Source: Methylocystis bryophila (GTDB lineage: Bacteria > Pseudomonadota > Alphaproteobacteria > Rhizobiales > Beijerinckiaceae). From it: a stretch of DNA of 64,000 nt. Position 1 is the stretch's first letter, and each line of letters starts with the position of its first letter. Shown piece after piece: positions 35,858 through 45,168 of this stretch. Where the stretch lies: positions 3,608,501-3,672,500 of the forward strand of contig NZ_AP027149.1 of assembly GCF_027925445.1 (NCBI RefSeq), written 5' to 3'. Under the pieces are notes generated by a model. That model saw only the letters and a program-made list of their open reading frames with translations. It made no database searches and had not been told where the DNA came from. The translations under genes were made by a program, and so were the position numbers.

Positions 35858-37495
35858 TCAGCTCCGCAGGCGCCCATAGAGCGCGCCGCAAAGCAGCACG
35901 GCCCAGAGCGCAGGGAAGACGAAGGAGCCGTATCGCGCGAAGAAGGTTGGCGACGCCGGTTCCGGCAGCGCGCCGTCGATGACGCCTTCGACGCCGAGCG
36001 GCAGGCTTTGCAGGATGCGGCCGTAAGGGTCGACGATGGCCGAGACGCCGGTGTTGGCGACGCGCACGAGCGGCAGCCCCTCTTCGACGGCCCGCAGGCG
36101 CGCCTGGGCGAAATGCTGATAGGGTCCGCTCGTTTTTCCGAACCAGCCGTCATTGGTGACGTTGAGCATCCACTCCGGCCGCGGGGGCCGCCCGTCGACG
36201 GCCTCGCCTGAAAAAATCGCCTCGTAGCAGATCAAGGGCGCCACCGGCGGAAGGCCGGGAATGGACAGCCGTCGCGGTCCCGTCCCCACATCCCAGATTC
36301 CCGGCACGAGATGATTGACGCCGAAGGGCCGTAGAAGCCCCTCGAGCGGCAGATACTCGCCGAAGGGAACGAGGTGCATCTTGTCATAGGCGGAGACGAG
36401 ACGCTCGCCCTCGAGCACGTCGATCGCGTTAAAGAGCTTCGTGTGGCCAGCCGCTTCCTCGGCGCGCGCTGCGCCCGTGATCAGCACACTGCCCTGCAGC
36501 CTGCGGGCGATTTCGGCCAGCGCCCTGGGCTTGCGAGTCACGACGAAGGGAAAGGCCGATTCTGGCCAGAAGACATGGGTCGCATCACCGACGCCGCCAT
36601 GCGCCGGCCCCGCTTGGCGATCCGAGAGCGCAAGATAGCCTGCGAGAATGGCCTCGCCGTTCTCGGGACGGAATTTGGCGTCCTGCGGCAGATTGGGTTG
36701 CACGACACGCAGGGCGGTCCCGGGAACGAAGCTTGTCGCATGCGCCCGCAGACGCATGGCGCCGCCGAACGCCATCAGCGCAAGCGCCATGACCGCGACG
36801 CCGACGAGCGGCTGCAATCTCCAGTTCTTGCCCTCGCCAGGATCTTCGATCAGCGTCGCCGGCGCGGCAAAGATCACGATCGCCACGAGGTCGAGGCCAT
36901 GCAGACCGAAGAGCGAAGCAGACTGGGCGAGCGGCAGCGCTCCGGCCAGCGCCATGCCGATATCGTTCCAGGGAAAGCCGGTGAGGACGTGCCCCCGCAG
37001 CCATTCGGCGCCGCCGAGCCCCGCGGCGAGCGCAAGCACGCGCAGCGCGCCTGGCGACCAGAGCAGACGGGCGAAGGCGAAGCCTGCCGCCGGGAAGAGC
37101 GCCAGCGCGGCCGGCATGCCCAGGATCGCGAGCGGCAAGGCCCAGGCGAACTGATCGGGCTCCACCAGCATCGCGGTCCCGAGCCACCAGAGCCCGGCCA
37201 GAAAATAACCGAAGCCCCACCACCAGCCGACGCCCGCCGCAGCGCGGATGGGCGCCATTCTGGCGGCAAGGCCTGCGTCGGCGGGAGAGTCTGCGCAGCC
37301 GTCCAGAAGCCAAACGGCCAGGATCAGCGAGGCCGCCATCGCCGGTGCGAAGCCCAAGGGCTCGAGCGCCAGGGCGCCGCTGGCGCCTGCGAGAAAGGCG
37401 AGACTCCGACGGGACCAGCCCTCGGCGAGAATGACCCGATGCGGCCAGGAAAGAAGCTTAGGCGCCGGACGCAATCTCTCGAGCGTTTCGTTCAT
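35858..37495 (-). CDS. lnt: Apolipoprotein N-acyltransferase Lnt
   Basis: A 545-residue inner-membrane enzyme that adds the third acyl chain to lipoproteins. The N-terminal half has six or more transmembrane helices; the periplasmic nitrilase-like domain carries the Glu-Lys-Cys triad in VFWPESAFPFVVTRKP, AYDKMHLVPFGEYLPLEG and PLICYEAIFSGEAVDG, plus LNVTNDGWFGKTSGPYQHFA. A final hydrophobic helix ends the chain. Length is standard. Lnt fits a Gram-negative envelope; the window also encodes at least one lipoprotein (51729-52388). Confidence 0.96.
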   Translation of the reverse strand: MNETLERLRPAPKLLSWPHRVILAEGWSRRSLAFLAGASGALALEPLGFAPAMAASLILAVWLLDGCADSPADAGLAARMAPIRAAAGVGWWWGFGYFLAGLWWLGTAMLVEPDQFAWALPLAILGMPAALALFPAAGFAFARLLWSPGALRVLALAAGLGGAEWLRGHVLTGFPWNDIGMALAGALPLAQSASLFGLHGLDLVAIVIFAAPATLIEDPGEGKNWRLQPLVGVAVMALALMAFGGAMRLRAHATSFVPGTALRVVQPNLPQDAKFRPENGEAILAGYLALSDRQAGPAHGGVGDATHVFWPESAFPFVVTRKPRALAEIARRLQGSVLITGAARAEEAAGHTKLFNAIDVLEGERLVSAYDKMHLVPFGEYLPLEGLLRPFGVNHLVPGIWDVGTGPRRLSIPGLPPVAPLICYEAIFSGEAVDGRPPRPEWMLNVTNDGWFGKTSGPYQHFAQARLRAVEEGLPLVRVANTGVSAIVDPYGRILQSLPLGVEGVIDGALPEPASPTFFARYGSFVFPALWAVLLCGALYGRLRS

Positions 37496-37613
37496 CAGGG
37501 ATTGTCTCGCCGAATCAGCACGGCGACTCTATAGCCTTTTCGCTGGCGCAGGTCCGGACGCCGCTCCTTCCTCCCTCAGGAGGCCCAGAGGCCCTCCGGA
37601 CAATGAACCGGGG

Positions 37614-37997
37614 TCAACTCCCTTCTCCGCGCGACAGGCCCCATCGTAACAGGGCCGCGGCCATGAAGCCGAACGTCAGCCCCAGCGTGCTGGTCAGAGC
37701 GTCCAGAATGCTGGGCGAGCGCCCCGGAATGAAATTCTGCAGGATTTCGAACACGCCGCTCGCAATCGCCAAGCCGATCCAAAACAAGGCGCGATCTCGG
37801 GGACCGGAATAGCCGAACCAGAAGAGGAAGCCCGTCCCTGCATAGGCCATGGCGTGCTCGAAGCGACCCGACAATCCCGTATGAGGCCGCTCGTCGCCGG
37901 GAAGGAGCGAAAGCACCGTGATCGTCAACACGCATAGCCACGCGAGCGCGCGGACAAATCGCAGGACGGGGCCGGAGAAGATCTGCTCGAAAAGCAC
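37614..37997 (-). CDS. VanZ family membrane protein
   Basis: A 127-residue protein with about four transmembrane helices and the VanZ-like pattern: RALAWLCVLTITVLSLLPGD, the SGRFEHAMAYAGTGFLFWFG helix with its conserved His, and FEILQNFIPGRSPSILDALT with the Q-x-F-x-P-x-R motif. VanZ proteins affect glycopeptide or phage-tail susceptibility in some hosts; the role here is unknown. The GTG at 37997 is chosen because it starts at the first helix; the frame is open further upstream. Confidence 0.78.
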   Translation of the reverse strand: MLFEQIFSGPVLRFVRALAWLCVLTITVLSLLPGDERPHTGLSGRFEHAMAYAGTGFLFWFGYSGPRDRALFWIGLAIASGVFEILQNFIPGRSPSILDALTSTLGLTFGFMAAALLRWGLSRGEGS

Positions 37998-38091
37998 ACG
38001 CGCTCCTTTGCCTCTTCGTCGGGGTCGACAGGCTGCCGCGCAATACAGAATTTTGGACGCCGCCGGCGCTTTCCTGAACAACAGGCGCCGA

Positions 38092-38204
38092 GATCACGCT
38101 TCGTTCAGGCGGAGTGCCTGAACGCAGAAAACGTGATCGATTCTAAGAGTTTAGAGCGCGATTTGTACGAAAAACCGGTTCCACTCTTTTGCGTCGCGCT
38201 CTAG
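38092..38204 (-). repeat. Composite REP-like repeat (two hairpin modules), reverse copy
   Basis: On the minus strand this reads module 1 (TAGAGCGCGACGCAAAAGAG, then TGGAACCGGTTTTTCG and a closing CGCGCTCTA) followed by module 2 (GATCACGTTTTCTGCGTTCA, then GGCACTCCGCCTGAACG, ending GCGTGATC). The same two modules in the same order occur at 46485-46597. The first bases of the repeat provide the TAG stop of chpT (38201-38203). It separates chpT from the VanZ gene. Confidence 0.8.
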
Positions 38205-38887
38205 GCGACCGCGCTTTCCGGCGCGCGCGCTTCGTCCGAGACGGGAACGCGCTTCGGCTTCGCCTCGATGACGATCGCGTCGCCGCCGGTGGGCGCAATC
38301 TCGAGCCCGCAGGCCTCTGCGACAAGGCCGGCGTAATAGGCTTGAATCGCGCGCGCATCGAGCGTGGCCTCGTCGGACTCGCCGGCGAGCAGCCTCGCGA
38401 CCTCGGGCGCGAGACGGGCGTTTGGCCCTTTCGCCTCGACGCGGAAGGAAATCTCGTCGCCTTCGCCCTCGCCGGAAATGGTCAGCGCGCCGCCACGCGG
38501 GATCGCCATGTCGGCGATGAGGCAGAGATTGAGCAGGAGCTTCACCTTGTTCTTCGCCATCAGCACGCGCGGCAGCTTCCACTCCATGCGCGTGCGCTCG
38601 TCGGCGAAGAGCTGGCGCGCGACATGCTCGGCGTCGCCCGTGTCGATCGACGCCCCCTTCGAGCCGGCGGCGCCGAAGGCCAAACGGCAGAATTGTAGCC
38701 TCGCCGAGGCCTCCGCCGCGCTGGACTTGATCAAATCGAGCGCGTGGCCGCGCATCTCCGCGTCCTTCTCGTCCTCGAGCACCTCGAGGCCGTTGATGAT
38801 CGCGCCCACGGGCGAGATCACGTCGTGGCACACGCGCGAAGACAAAAGCGCCGCGAGGTCGAGGGCGTCCAGCGAGAAAGTCGGCAT
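38201..38887 (-). CDS. chpT: Histidine phosphotransferase ChpT
   Basis: A 228-residue phosphotransferase. The dimerising helical hairpin starts with DLAALLSSRVCHDVISPVGA, where His21 is the phosphorylated residue (H-D pair), followed by the NGLEVLEDEKD helix. The C-terminal part is a degenerate GHKL domain (LLLNLCLIADMAIPRGG). ChpT passes phosphate from CckA to CtrA and CpdR, so the CtrA cell-cycle pathway should be present. Its stop codon is supplied by a REP-like repeat. The last 25 residues are poorly conserved, perhaps extended by that repeat. Confidence 0.94.
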   Translation of the reverse strand: MPTFSLDALDLAALLSSRVCHDVISPVGAIINGLEVLEDEKDAEMRGHALDLIKSSAAEASARLQFCRLAFGAAGSKGASIDTGDAEHVARQLFADERTRMEWKLPRVLMAKNKVKLLLNLCLIADMAIPRGGALTISGEGEGDEISFRVEAKGPNARLAPEVARLLAGESDEATLDARAIQAYYAGLVAEACGLEIAPTGGDAIVIEAKPKRVPVSDEARAPESAVA

Positions 38888-39198
38888 GAGGTCTTCCCTA
38901 GCATCGGTCAGATTTCAGCGTCCTTGAGCGAGGCGAAGCCTTCTTTGAGCAGAGGCGGAGCCGACGCGCCGGAGGAGCGGGGTGCATTCCCTTACGCGAA
39001 TCACCGTAAGCGACCGGTTAAAGGCTAGTCCTGGCGGAGGGGCTTTTCAAACGCCAATGCTCTCGGCCCGAGGGTCGACCGAGGGTCGCTCGAGGCCCAA
39101 CGGAATAGCCGTTCCCCGCGGCTTCAGGCGCTTACCGGAGCACAACATTCATGCTCATATGCGAGGATCGTCAGACGACGAGCGAATCGAGAGCGAGC

Positions 39199-39819
39199 AT
39201 GCCAGAATCTCCAATTCTCAGAGTCTATGAACCGCTTCACCCAAATTTGATTTTTGGCGCCGGTTTGCTCGCGGGCTCTCTGCTGGCGACTTTCATCGGG
39301 CTGCGGAACGGCGCGCTTCACTTCCTCCTGCTGGATATATGCCTATTTTTCTGGGCCTTTTCCCACTTGCGCAGGGCGCTGAACGCTTATCGCAACCGCA
39401 GCATTCTGGATGTCTACGAAACTGGATTCGCCTGTCCGGAACGCTTTGACGGAACGATCGCCTGGCGCGATGTGGAGGCCTATGTTGCGACGCCCGGAGA
39501 GAGTCTCTATTTGCGGTTGCGCCCGGAAGCGGCGGATCGCTTGCAATGGCGCGGGTTGGAAGCTTTCGCCCGAAGCTCGCCCGCTTGCCGGCGAGCGCCA
39601 ATTTCCTTTTTCACTTACTATGGTTCTGAACGCCTTCTCGAAGCCAAGAGGCTCATAGAGGCGCGCATCAAGGCCGACCAGCCTTGGACGCGCGTCCAAA
39701 ACGGCCGATCCATCGGCTTCGCGGAGAGATCTTTCGCAACCGTGCTTCATATCTGGCCGGAGCTCATCATTTTCATCCCGGCCGTCTTGTGGGTGTTCGC
39801 GACAGCCTCACAAAGCTGA
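39199..39819 (+). CDS. Hypothetical integral membrane protein
   Basis: A 206-residue protein not assigned to a family. Two N-terminal transmembrane helices (NLIFGAGLLAGSLLATFIGL and LHFLLLDICLFFWAF) are followed by a cytoplasmic domain with a PH-like look (LDVYETGFACPERFDGTIAW and WRDVEAYV are typical of bacterial PH-like membrane proteins) and a C-terminal helix ELIIFIPAVLWVFATA. The ATG at 39199 lies at the first family-like residue; the frame is open further upstream to 39151. Stand-alone. Confidence 0.68.
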   Translation: MPESPILRVYEPLHPNLIFGAGLLAGSLLATFIGLRNGALHFLLLDICLFFWAFSHLRRALNAYRNRSILDVYETGFACPERFDGTIAWRDVEAYVATPGESLYLRLRPEAADRLQWRGLEAFARSSPACRRAPISFFTYYGSERLLEAKRLIEARIKADQPWTRVQNGRSIGFAERSFATVLHIWPELIIFIPAVLWVFATASQS

Positions 39820-39930
39820 AAACGATTCCTATCAACCGCCGAAGTCGCGCTAAGTGCAGGCGGGGACGCTGGGCGCGTCGGTCGTAGTCGAACGCCCCTC
39901 AGCCGTCGCATCGGAGAACTCTGAAAAACC

Positions 39931-41652
39931 ATGACGACCTACCGCGCCCCCCTCGACGACATCCTCTTCGCCGCTCGTTTGGCGGCCGGGGCCTCCGCAT
40001 TCGAGGCGGGCGGGATTTTGGCGGATCTCGGCGACGGCCTTCTGGAGGCCACCTTGAACGAGGCCGCAAAATTCGCCGAAGAGCGGTTGGCGAGCTGCTA
40101 TCGCGACGGCGATCGGATCGGCGCGATCTTCGCCGACGGCGCCGTCACCACCCCGCCGGGCTGGAAAGAGGCCTATGCGGAGTGGGTCAAGGGCGGCTGG
40201 AACGCCTTAAAGGCCGACCCCGCCTATGGGGGGCTCGGACTTCCGCGTCTTCTCAACGCCGCCTGCACAGAGATCTGGCAAGGAGCCAATGCCGCTTTCG
40301 CGATCTGCCCGCTCTTGAGCCAGAGCGCGATGGAGGCGCTGGAGCGGGCGGCGAGCGAGGAGCTCAAGAAGACCTACCTTGCAAAAATGGTTCGCGGCGA
40401 ATGGGGCGCGACAATGAATTTGACGGAGCCGCAAGCGGGCTCCGATCTCGCGCTCACGCGCGTCAAGGCCCGACCTCAGGCCGACGGCTCCTATCGCCTG
40501 TTTGGGCAGAAGATCTTCATCACCTATGGCGAGCATGATTTGACCGAGAACATCGTGCATCTCGTGCTCGCCAGGCTACCGGACGCGCCGCCGGGCACAC
40601 AGGGCATCTCGCTTTTCCTGGCGCCGAAATTCATCGCGGATTCGCAGGGGCGCTTCACGCGCCGCAACGATCTGCGCTGCGCGGGGATCGAGCACAAGCT
40701 CGGCATTCGCGGGTCGCCAACCTGCACGATGGCCTACGGCGACGGCGACGGCGCGGTCGCCTATCTCGTCGGCGAGGAGAACAAGGGTCTCGCGACGATG
40801 TTCGCGATGATGAACGACGCGCGGCTGGCGGTGGGCCTGCAGGGCGTCGGCATTGCAGAGCGCGCGACCCAGCAGGCGCTCGCCTATGCGCGCGAGCGTC
40901 TGCAGGGTCGAACGCCCGAAAGCGACGCGCCGGCGCCGATCCTTGCCCATCCCGACGTGAAGCGCATGGCGCTGACGATGACGGCGCAGACGCATGCGGC
41001 GAGAGCCATCTGCTACGAGACGGCCGCCTCGCTTGACCGCGCCCGGCGCCAGCGCGATCCGGCGCGCGCCAGCGAGGCGCAGCGCCGCGCCGATCTTCTG
41101 ACGCCCGTCGCCAAGGCTTTTTCCACGGACATCGGCCATGAGGTCGCCTCGCTCGGCGTGCAGATTTTCGGGGGGATCGGCTACATCGAGGAAACGGGGG
41201 CCGCGCAAGTCATGCGGGACGCGCGCATCGCCCCGATCTACGAGGGCACGAACGGAATACAGGCGATCGATCTCGTCACGCGCAAGCTGCAACGCACGGG
41301 CTCCGCGCTCGCGCGCGAGATCGAGGATATGCGCGCCATCGCCGCAGAGGCGAGGTTCGATGGCGCGAGCGCGCTCGTCGACGCGGTCGCCGATTTCGAG
41401 CGCACGAGTCGCTTCATGCTGAAGGCCGCCCCGGCGCTCGCCCTGGCTGGAGCGACGCCGTACCTGCGGCTCTTTGCGCTGGCGCGCGGCGGAACATTGC
41501 TCGCGAAGGGCGCGGCGCAGGGCGAGGCCCGACGCATCGCCATCGCCCGCTTCTTTGCGAGGAACCTCGCTGTCGCCAGCTCCGGGCTCGCCCGCGAGGC
41601 GATGGAGGGAGGAGCGGCGGTCATCGAAGCAGAGGCCGCCCTGCACGCGTGA
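39931..41652 (+). CDS. Acyl-CoA dehydrogenase
   Basis: A 573-residue flavoprotein of the long acyl-CoA dehydrogenase type (DmdC/AidB-like, with a C-terminal extra domain). The FAD/substrate loop is WGATMNLTEPQAGSDLALTR, the CoA side is LGIRGSPTCTMAYGDGDGAV, and the C-terminal signature QIFGGIGYIEETGAAQVMRD leads to IAPIYEGTNGIQAIDLV with the catalytic Glu. Substrate chain length cannot be read. Located alone between a hypothetical membrane gene and cbbP. Confidence 0.93.
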   Translation: MTTYRAPLDDILFAARLAAGASAFEAGGILADLGDGLLEATLNEAAKFAEERLASCYRDGDRIGAIFADGAVTTPPGWKEAYAEWVKGGWNALKADPAYGGLGLPRLLNAACTEIWQGANAAFAICPLLSQSAMEALERAASEELKKTYLAKMVRGEWGATMNLTEPQAGSDLALTRVKARPQADGSYRLFGQKIFITYGEHDLTENIVHLVLARLPDAPPGTQGISLFLAPKFIADSQGRFTRRNDLRCAGIEHKLGIRGSPTCTMAYGDGDGAVAYLVGEENKGLATMFAMMNDARLAVGLQGVGIAERATQQALAYARERLQGRTPESDAPAPILAHPDVKRMALTMTAQTHAARAICYETAASLDRARRQRDPARASEAQRRADLLTPVAKAFSTDIGHEVASLGVQIFGGIGYIEETGAAQVMRDARIAPIYEGTNGIQAIDLVTRKLQRTGSALAREIEDMRAIAAEARFDGASALVDAVADFERTSRFMLKAAPALALAGATPYLRLFALARGGTLLAKGAAQGEARRIAIARFFARNLAVASSGLAREAMEGGAAVIEAEAALHA

Positions 41653-41783
41653 TTTCTCTTGAGCTGCGCGCTTGCGCCCCAAGGCGCCGGCGTGCGACAA
41701 GCCGCGGGGCGATCGGAGCCCTCAGCGGCAAGGATCGCTCGCGCCCCGTCCCCTGACGCCGCAAGCTGAATTGCGCCCGAGCC

Positions 41784-42656
41784 ATGTCCGCGAAGCACCC
41801 CATCATCTCGATCACCGGCTCGTCAGGGGCCGGCACGAGCTCGGTCAAGGCGACCTTCGAGCAGATCTTTCGCCGCGAGCGCATCGAGGTCGCCTATGTC
41901 GAGGGCGACAGCTTCCATCGCTACGATCGCGAAGAGATGAAGCAGACGATGCAGGACGCGCAGGCCCGGGGCAATCACAATTTCAGCCATTTCGGGCCGG
42001 GGGCCAATCTCCTGGGCGACCTCGAGCGTCTGTTCCGCGAATATGGCGAAACAGGCTCGGGGCAATATCGCCACTACGCCCATGACGAAAACGAAGCGGC
42101 GGTCTATGGAGTCGAGCCCGGAAAATTCACGCCCTGGCGCGAGCTGCCGCCCAACACCGATATTCTCTTCTACGAAGGGCTGCACGGCGCCGTCGTGACC
42201 GACGAGGTGAATGTGGCGCGCTACGCGGATTTGAAGATCGGCGTCGTCCCCGTCATCAATCTGGAGTGGACACAGAAGCTGCTGCGCGACCGGGATTCGC
42301 GCGGCTACACGACAGAAGCCGTGACCGAGACGATCCTGCGCCGCATGCACGATTATGTGCATTACATCTGCCCGCAGTTCTCGGAAACGGACCTCAACTT
42401 TCAGCGCGCAGCGACGGTGGACACCTCCAATCCCTTTGTGGCGCGCTCGATTCCGACGCCCGACGAGTCGATCGTCGTGATCCGCTTTCGCAATCCGCGC
42501 GGCGTGGACTTTCCCTATCTCGTGACGATGATCGCCGGCAGCTGGATGTCGCGCGCCAATTCCATCGTCATTCCCGGCAATAAGCTCGACCTCGCGATGC
42601 AACTCATTCTGACGCCTCGCATCCTCACACTCGTGAAGCGCCAGAAGGGCGCGTGA
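41784..42656 (+). CDS. cbbP: Phosphoribulokinase
   Basis: A 290-residue class I (bacterial) phosphoribulokinase that makes ribulose-1,5-bisphosphate for the Calvin cycle. The P-loop is SITGSSGAGTSSVKATFEQI, the substrate segment EGDSFHRYDREEMKQTM, and the signature NHNFSHFGPGANLLGDLERL; later LFYEGLHGAVVTDEVNVARY and TETILRRMHDYVHYICPQFS. Length is exact for the family. It overlaps transketolase by four bases, a typical cbb arrangement. No RuBisCO or cbbR gene is in the window, so carbon fixation itself is not shown. Confidence 0.95.
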   Translation: MSAKHPIISITGSSGAGTSSVKATFEQIFRRERIEVAYVEGDSFHRYDREEMKQTMQDAQARGNHNFSHFGPGANLLGDLERLFREYGETGSGQYRHYAHDENEAAVYGVEPGKFTPWRELPPNTDILFYEGLHGAVVTDEVNVARYADLKIGVVPVINLEWTQKLLRDRDSRGYTTEAVTETILRRMHDYVHYICPQFSETDLNFQRAATVDTSNPFVARSIPTPDESIVVIRFRNPRGVDFPYLVTMIAGSWMSRANSIVIPGNKLDLAMQLILTPRILTLVKRQKGA

Positions 42657-44653
42657 TGAAGGAAGTTTCCATGCTCGATGTGCCCGCCTCTTGCACGAGG
42701 GAGGACGCCAATGCGATCCGCGCTCTCGCCATGGACGCCGTGGACAGGGCCAAATCCGGCCATCCCGGCATGCCCATGGGCATGGCCGACGTCGCCAGCG
42801 TGCTGTTTCGCTCCTTCCTGAAATTCGACGCCGCCGATCCGCATTGGCCCAACCGCGACCGCTTCGTGCTTTCGGCCGGCCATGGCTCGATGCTGCTCTA
42901 TGCGCTCGGCTATCTCGTCGGCTATCCGGGCCTCGAGATCGAGGACTTGAAGAACTTCCGCCAGCTCGGCTCCAAGACGGCGGGACATCCGGAGTATGGG
43001 CACGCGCCCGGCGTCGAGACGACGACCGGCCCGCTGGGCCAAGGTCTCGCCACCGCCGTCGGCATGGCCATCGGCGAGCGTCTCGCCAACGCCCGCTTCG
43101 GCGACGCGATCGTCGATCACTTCACTTATGTCATCGCCGGCGACGGCTGCCTGATGGAAGGGATCAGCCACGAGGCGATCGATCTCGCAGGCCATCTGCG
43201 GCTCGGCAAGCTCGTCTTGCTCTGGGACGACAATCACATCTCCATCGACGGACCCACGAGTCTTGCGACCTCGACCGATCAAGCCTTGCGGTTCGAGGCG
43301 AGCGGCTGGCATGTGCAGAAGATCGACGGTCACGATTTTTCGCAGATCGCCGCGGCGCTCAGGGCCGCGAAAGAGGACCCGCGTCCCTCGATGATCGCCT
43401 GCCGCACGGTCATCGGCTATGGCGCGCCCAACAAGCAGGGCAAGGAGAGCGTCCACGGCTCGCCTTTAGGCGCGGAGGAGAACGCCCTCGCGCGCAAGGC
43501 GCTCGGCTGGGAGCATCCGCCCTTCGAAATGCCCCAATCCATTCTCGCGGGCTGGCGTCTCGCTGGCTCCCGCGGCGCGCCGGTGCGGGCCGCTTGGATC
43601 GAGACTCTCGCGGCCTCCGGCAAGAGCCAAGAGTTCGCGCGCTTCCTTGAGGCCGACGTCGCAGAGGCCATCGCCGCGCCGCTGAAAGCGCTGCGCGAGA
43701 CCGCCGCGCAAGAGAAGCCGAAGCTCGCGACGCGCAAATCCTCCGAGAATGCGCTGGGCGTCATCAACGCCGCAACAACGGCTACGATCGGCGGCTCGGC
43801 CGATCTCACGCATTCCGTGTTCACGCTGACGAAGGGGCTCGGCGTCGTCGCGCCGGAAAATTTCTCAGGCCGCTACATCCATTACGGCGTGCGCGAGTTC
43901 GAGATGGCCGCGGCGATGAACGGCCTCGCGCTTTATGGCGGCTTCATTCCATACGGCGGCACCTTCCTCGTCTTCTCGGATTATGCGCGCGGCGCGATCA
44001 GGCTTTCGGCGCTGATGGGGCTGCGCGTCATCTATGTGCTGACGCATGATTCCATCGGCCTCGGCGAGGACGGGCCGACGCACCAGCCCGTCGAGCATCT
44101 CGCAAGCCTGCGCGCCATGCCCAATCTCAACGTGTTCCGCCCGGCCGATGCGATCGAGACGGCGGAGTGCTGGGAGCTCGCGCTCAACGCGAGATCGACG
44201 CCTTCCGTGCTGAGCCTTTCGCGCCAGAACCTGCCGACCCTCGAGCGGCCCGTTTCCGAGAACCTTTCCGCACGCGGAGGCTATGTGCTGCAGGAAGCCG
44301 AGGGCGCACGCGATGTGACGCTCATCGCGACGGGCTCGGAAGTTTCAATGGCGCTTGAAGCCGCAAAGCTTCTCGCCGCTAAAGGCAAGCGTGCGGCGGT
44401 CGTCTCCATGCCGAGCTTCGAGCTTTTCGCAGCCCAGGACGCCGCCTATCGCGCCCTGGTGCTTGGGACTGCGCCGCGCGTCGGCGTCGAGGCTGCCGTT
44501 CGCTTCGGCTGGGACCGCTGGCTCGGCGAGCGCTCCGCCTTCATCGGCATGACAGGCTTCGGCGCGAGCGCTCCCGCCGACGCGCTCTATGCGCATTTCG
44601 GGATCACGCCCGAAGCGGTGGCGAAAGCGGCGCTGGGGGTGATCGGAAAGTAA
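42653..44653 (+). CDS. cbbT: Transketolase
   Basis: A 666-residue thiamine-diphosphate enzyme. Key pieces: SGHPGMPMGMADVASVLF, the GHGSMLLYALGYLVGYPG loop, TGPLGQGLATAVGMAIGERL, the cofactor motif GDGCLMEGISHEAIDLAGH with NHISIDG, and the C-terminal THDSIGLGEDGPTHQPVEHL. It interconverts C2 units between sugar phosphates in the Calvin and pentose-phosphate pathways. Co-transcribed with cbbP through a four-base overlap; it may be the dedicated Calvin-cycle copy. Confidence 0.95.
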   Translation: MMKEVSMLDVPASCTREDANAIRALAMDAVDRAKSGHPGMPMGMADVASVLFRSFLKFDAADPHWPNRDRFVLSAGHGSMLLYALGYLVGYPGLEIEDLKNFRQLGSKTAGHPEYGHAPGVETTTGPLGQGLATAVGMAIGERLANARFGDAIVDHFTYVIAGDGCLMEGISHEAIDLAGHLRLGKLVLLWDDNHISIDGPTSLATSTDQALRFEASGWHVQKIDGHDFSQIAAALRAAKEDPRPSMIACRTVIGYGAPNKQGKESVHGSPLGAEENALARKALGWEHPPFEMPQSILAGWRLAGSRGAPVRAAWIETLAASGKSQEFARFLEADVAEAIAAPLKALRETAAQEKPKLATRKSSENALGVINAATTATIGGSADLTHSVFTLTKGLGVVAPENFSGRYIHYGVREFEMAAAMNGLALYGGFIPYGGTFLVFSDYARGAIRLSALMGLRVIYVLTHDSIGLGEDGPTHQPVEHLASLRAMPNLNVFRPADAIETAECWELALNARSTPSVLSLSRQNLPTLERPVSENLSARGGYVLQEAEGARDVTLIATGSEVSMALEAAKLLAAKGKRAAVVSMPSFELFAAQDAAYRALVLGTAPRVGVEAAVRFGWDRWLGERSAFIGMTGFGASAPADALYAHFGITPEAVAKAALGVIGK

Positions 44654-44774
44654 CGAGGTCCTCGATAAGGGTACGCTGGCTCCACTTTATCGCGTCTGCA
44701 TTTTTGGAGTCGGGGCGCGCCAGGCTTCGCCGCCCCTGGCGGCGCCTTCCCATTGATTGCATGAAGGCGACTAT

Positions 44775-44869
44775 GCGCTGGCTCGATACGAACTCAAGGA
44801 TGCGCCAGAGGCGCAGCGCCTGCGGCGGCGGCCTGAAGCGCCGTCCTTGACTTCGTATCGAGCCAGCGC
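44775..44869. repeat. 26-bp inverted repeat with 43-bp spacer
   Basis: The left arm at 44775-44800 (GCGCTGGCTCGATACGAACT and on) is the reverse complement of 44844-44869 at 25 of 26 positions. The spacer is GC-rich with small palindromes of its own. It lies just after transketolase and may form a long hairpin; no transposase is linked to it. Confidence 0.85.
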
Positions 44870-44940
44870 GACGCTCCGCCATGTAATCCAATGACAATTC
44901 ATCAAGCTTGGCGGATCATTCCAGCGCCTGCCGGAACCGT

Positions 44941-44967
44941 CATTGCGAGCGAAGCGACGCAATCCAG
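44941..44967. repeat. Short hairpin repeat of the ATTGCGAGCGAAGC type
   Basis: The core ATTGCGAGCGAAGCGACGC followed by AAT has complementary ends ATTGCG/CGCAAT around GCGAAGC. From memory this resembles a dispersed intergenic repeat seen in many proteobacterial genomes. Only one copy is visible in this window. Confidence 0.5.
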
Positions 44968-45032
44968 AAGTGGAGCGGGCATTCGTCCTGGTTTCACGCT
45001 CGAGCGATCGAATGAAGCGACTCTGATCCGAG

Positions 45033-45146
45033 CCCTCATCCTGAGGAGCGCCCACAGGGCGCGTCTCGAAGGATGTGGGATTTGAGAGAAATCCGCGGTT
45101 GGGCGCCCTTCGAGACGCCCGCTTTGCGGGCTCCTCAGGGCGAGGG
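45033..45146. repeat. Long palindromic intergenic repeat
   Basis: Left half CCCTCATCCTGAGGAGCGCC, then a GGGCGCGTCTCGAAGGATG segment; right half GCGCCCTTCGAGACGCCCGC, then GGGCTCCTCAGGGCGAGGG. The arms are about 43 bases each and imperfectly complementary around a 28-base centre. From memory this matches a widely dispersed Rhizobiales intergenic element. With the two repeats before it, it fills the 515-base gap 44654-45168, in which no gene is supported. Confidence 0.75.
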
Positions 45147-45168
45147 ACCGGGGCTTAATGCGCGCTCC

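Noticed and set aside
36374..37534. Rightward 386-codon open frame opposite lnt
   Set aside because: Lnt has its catalytic triad and membrane helices; the opposite frame is Arg/Gly/Gln-rich noise.
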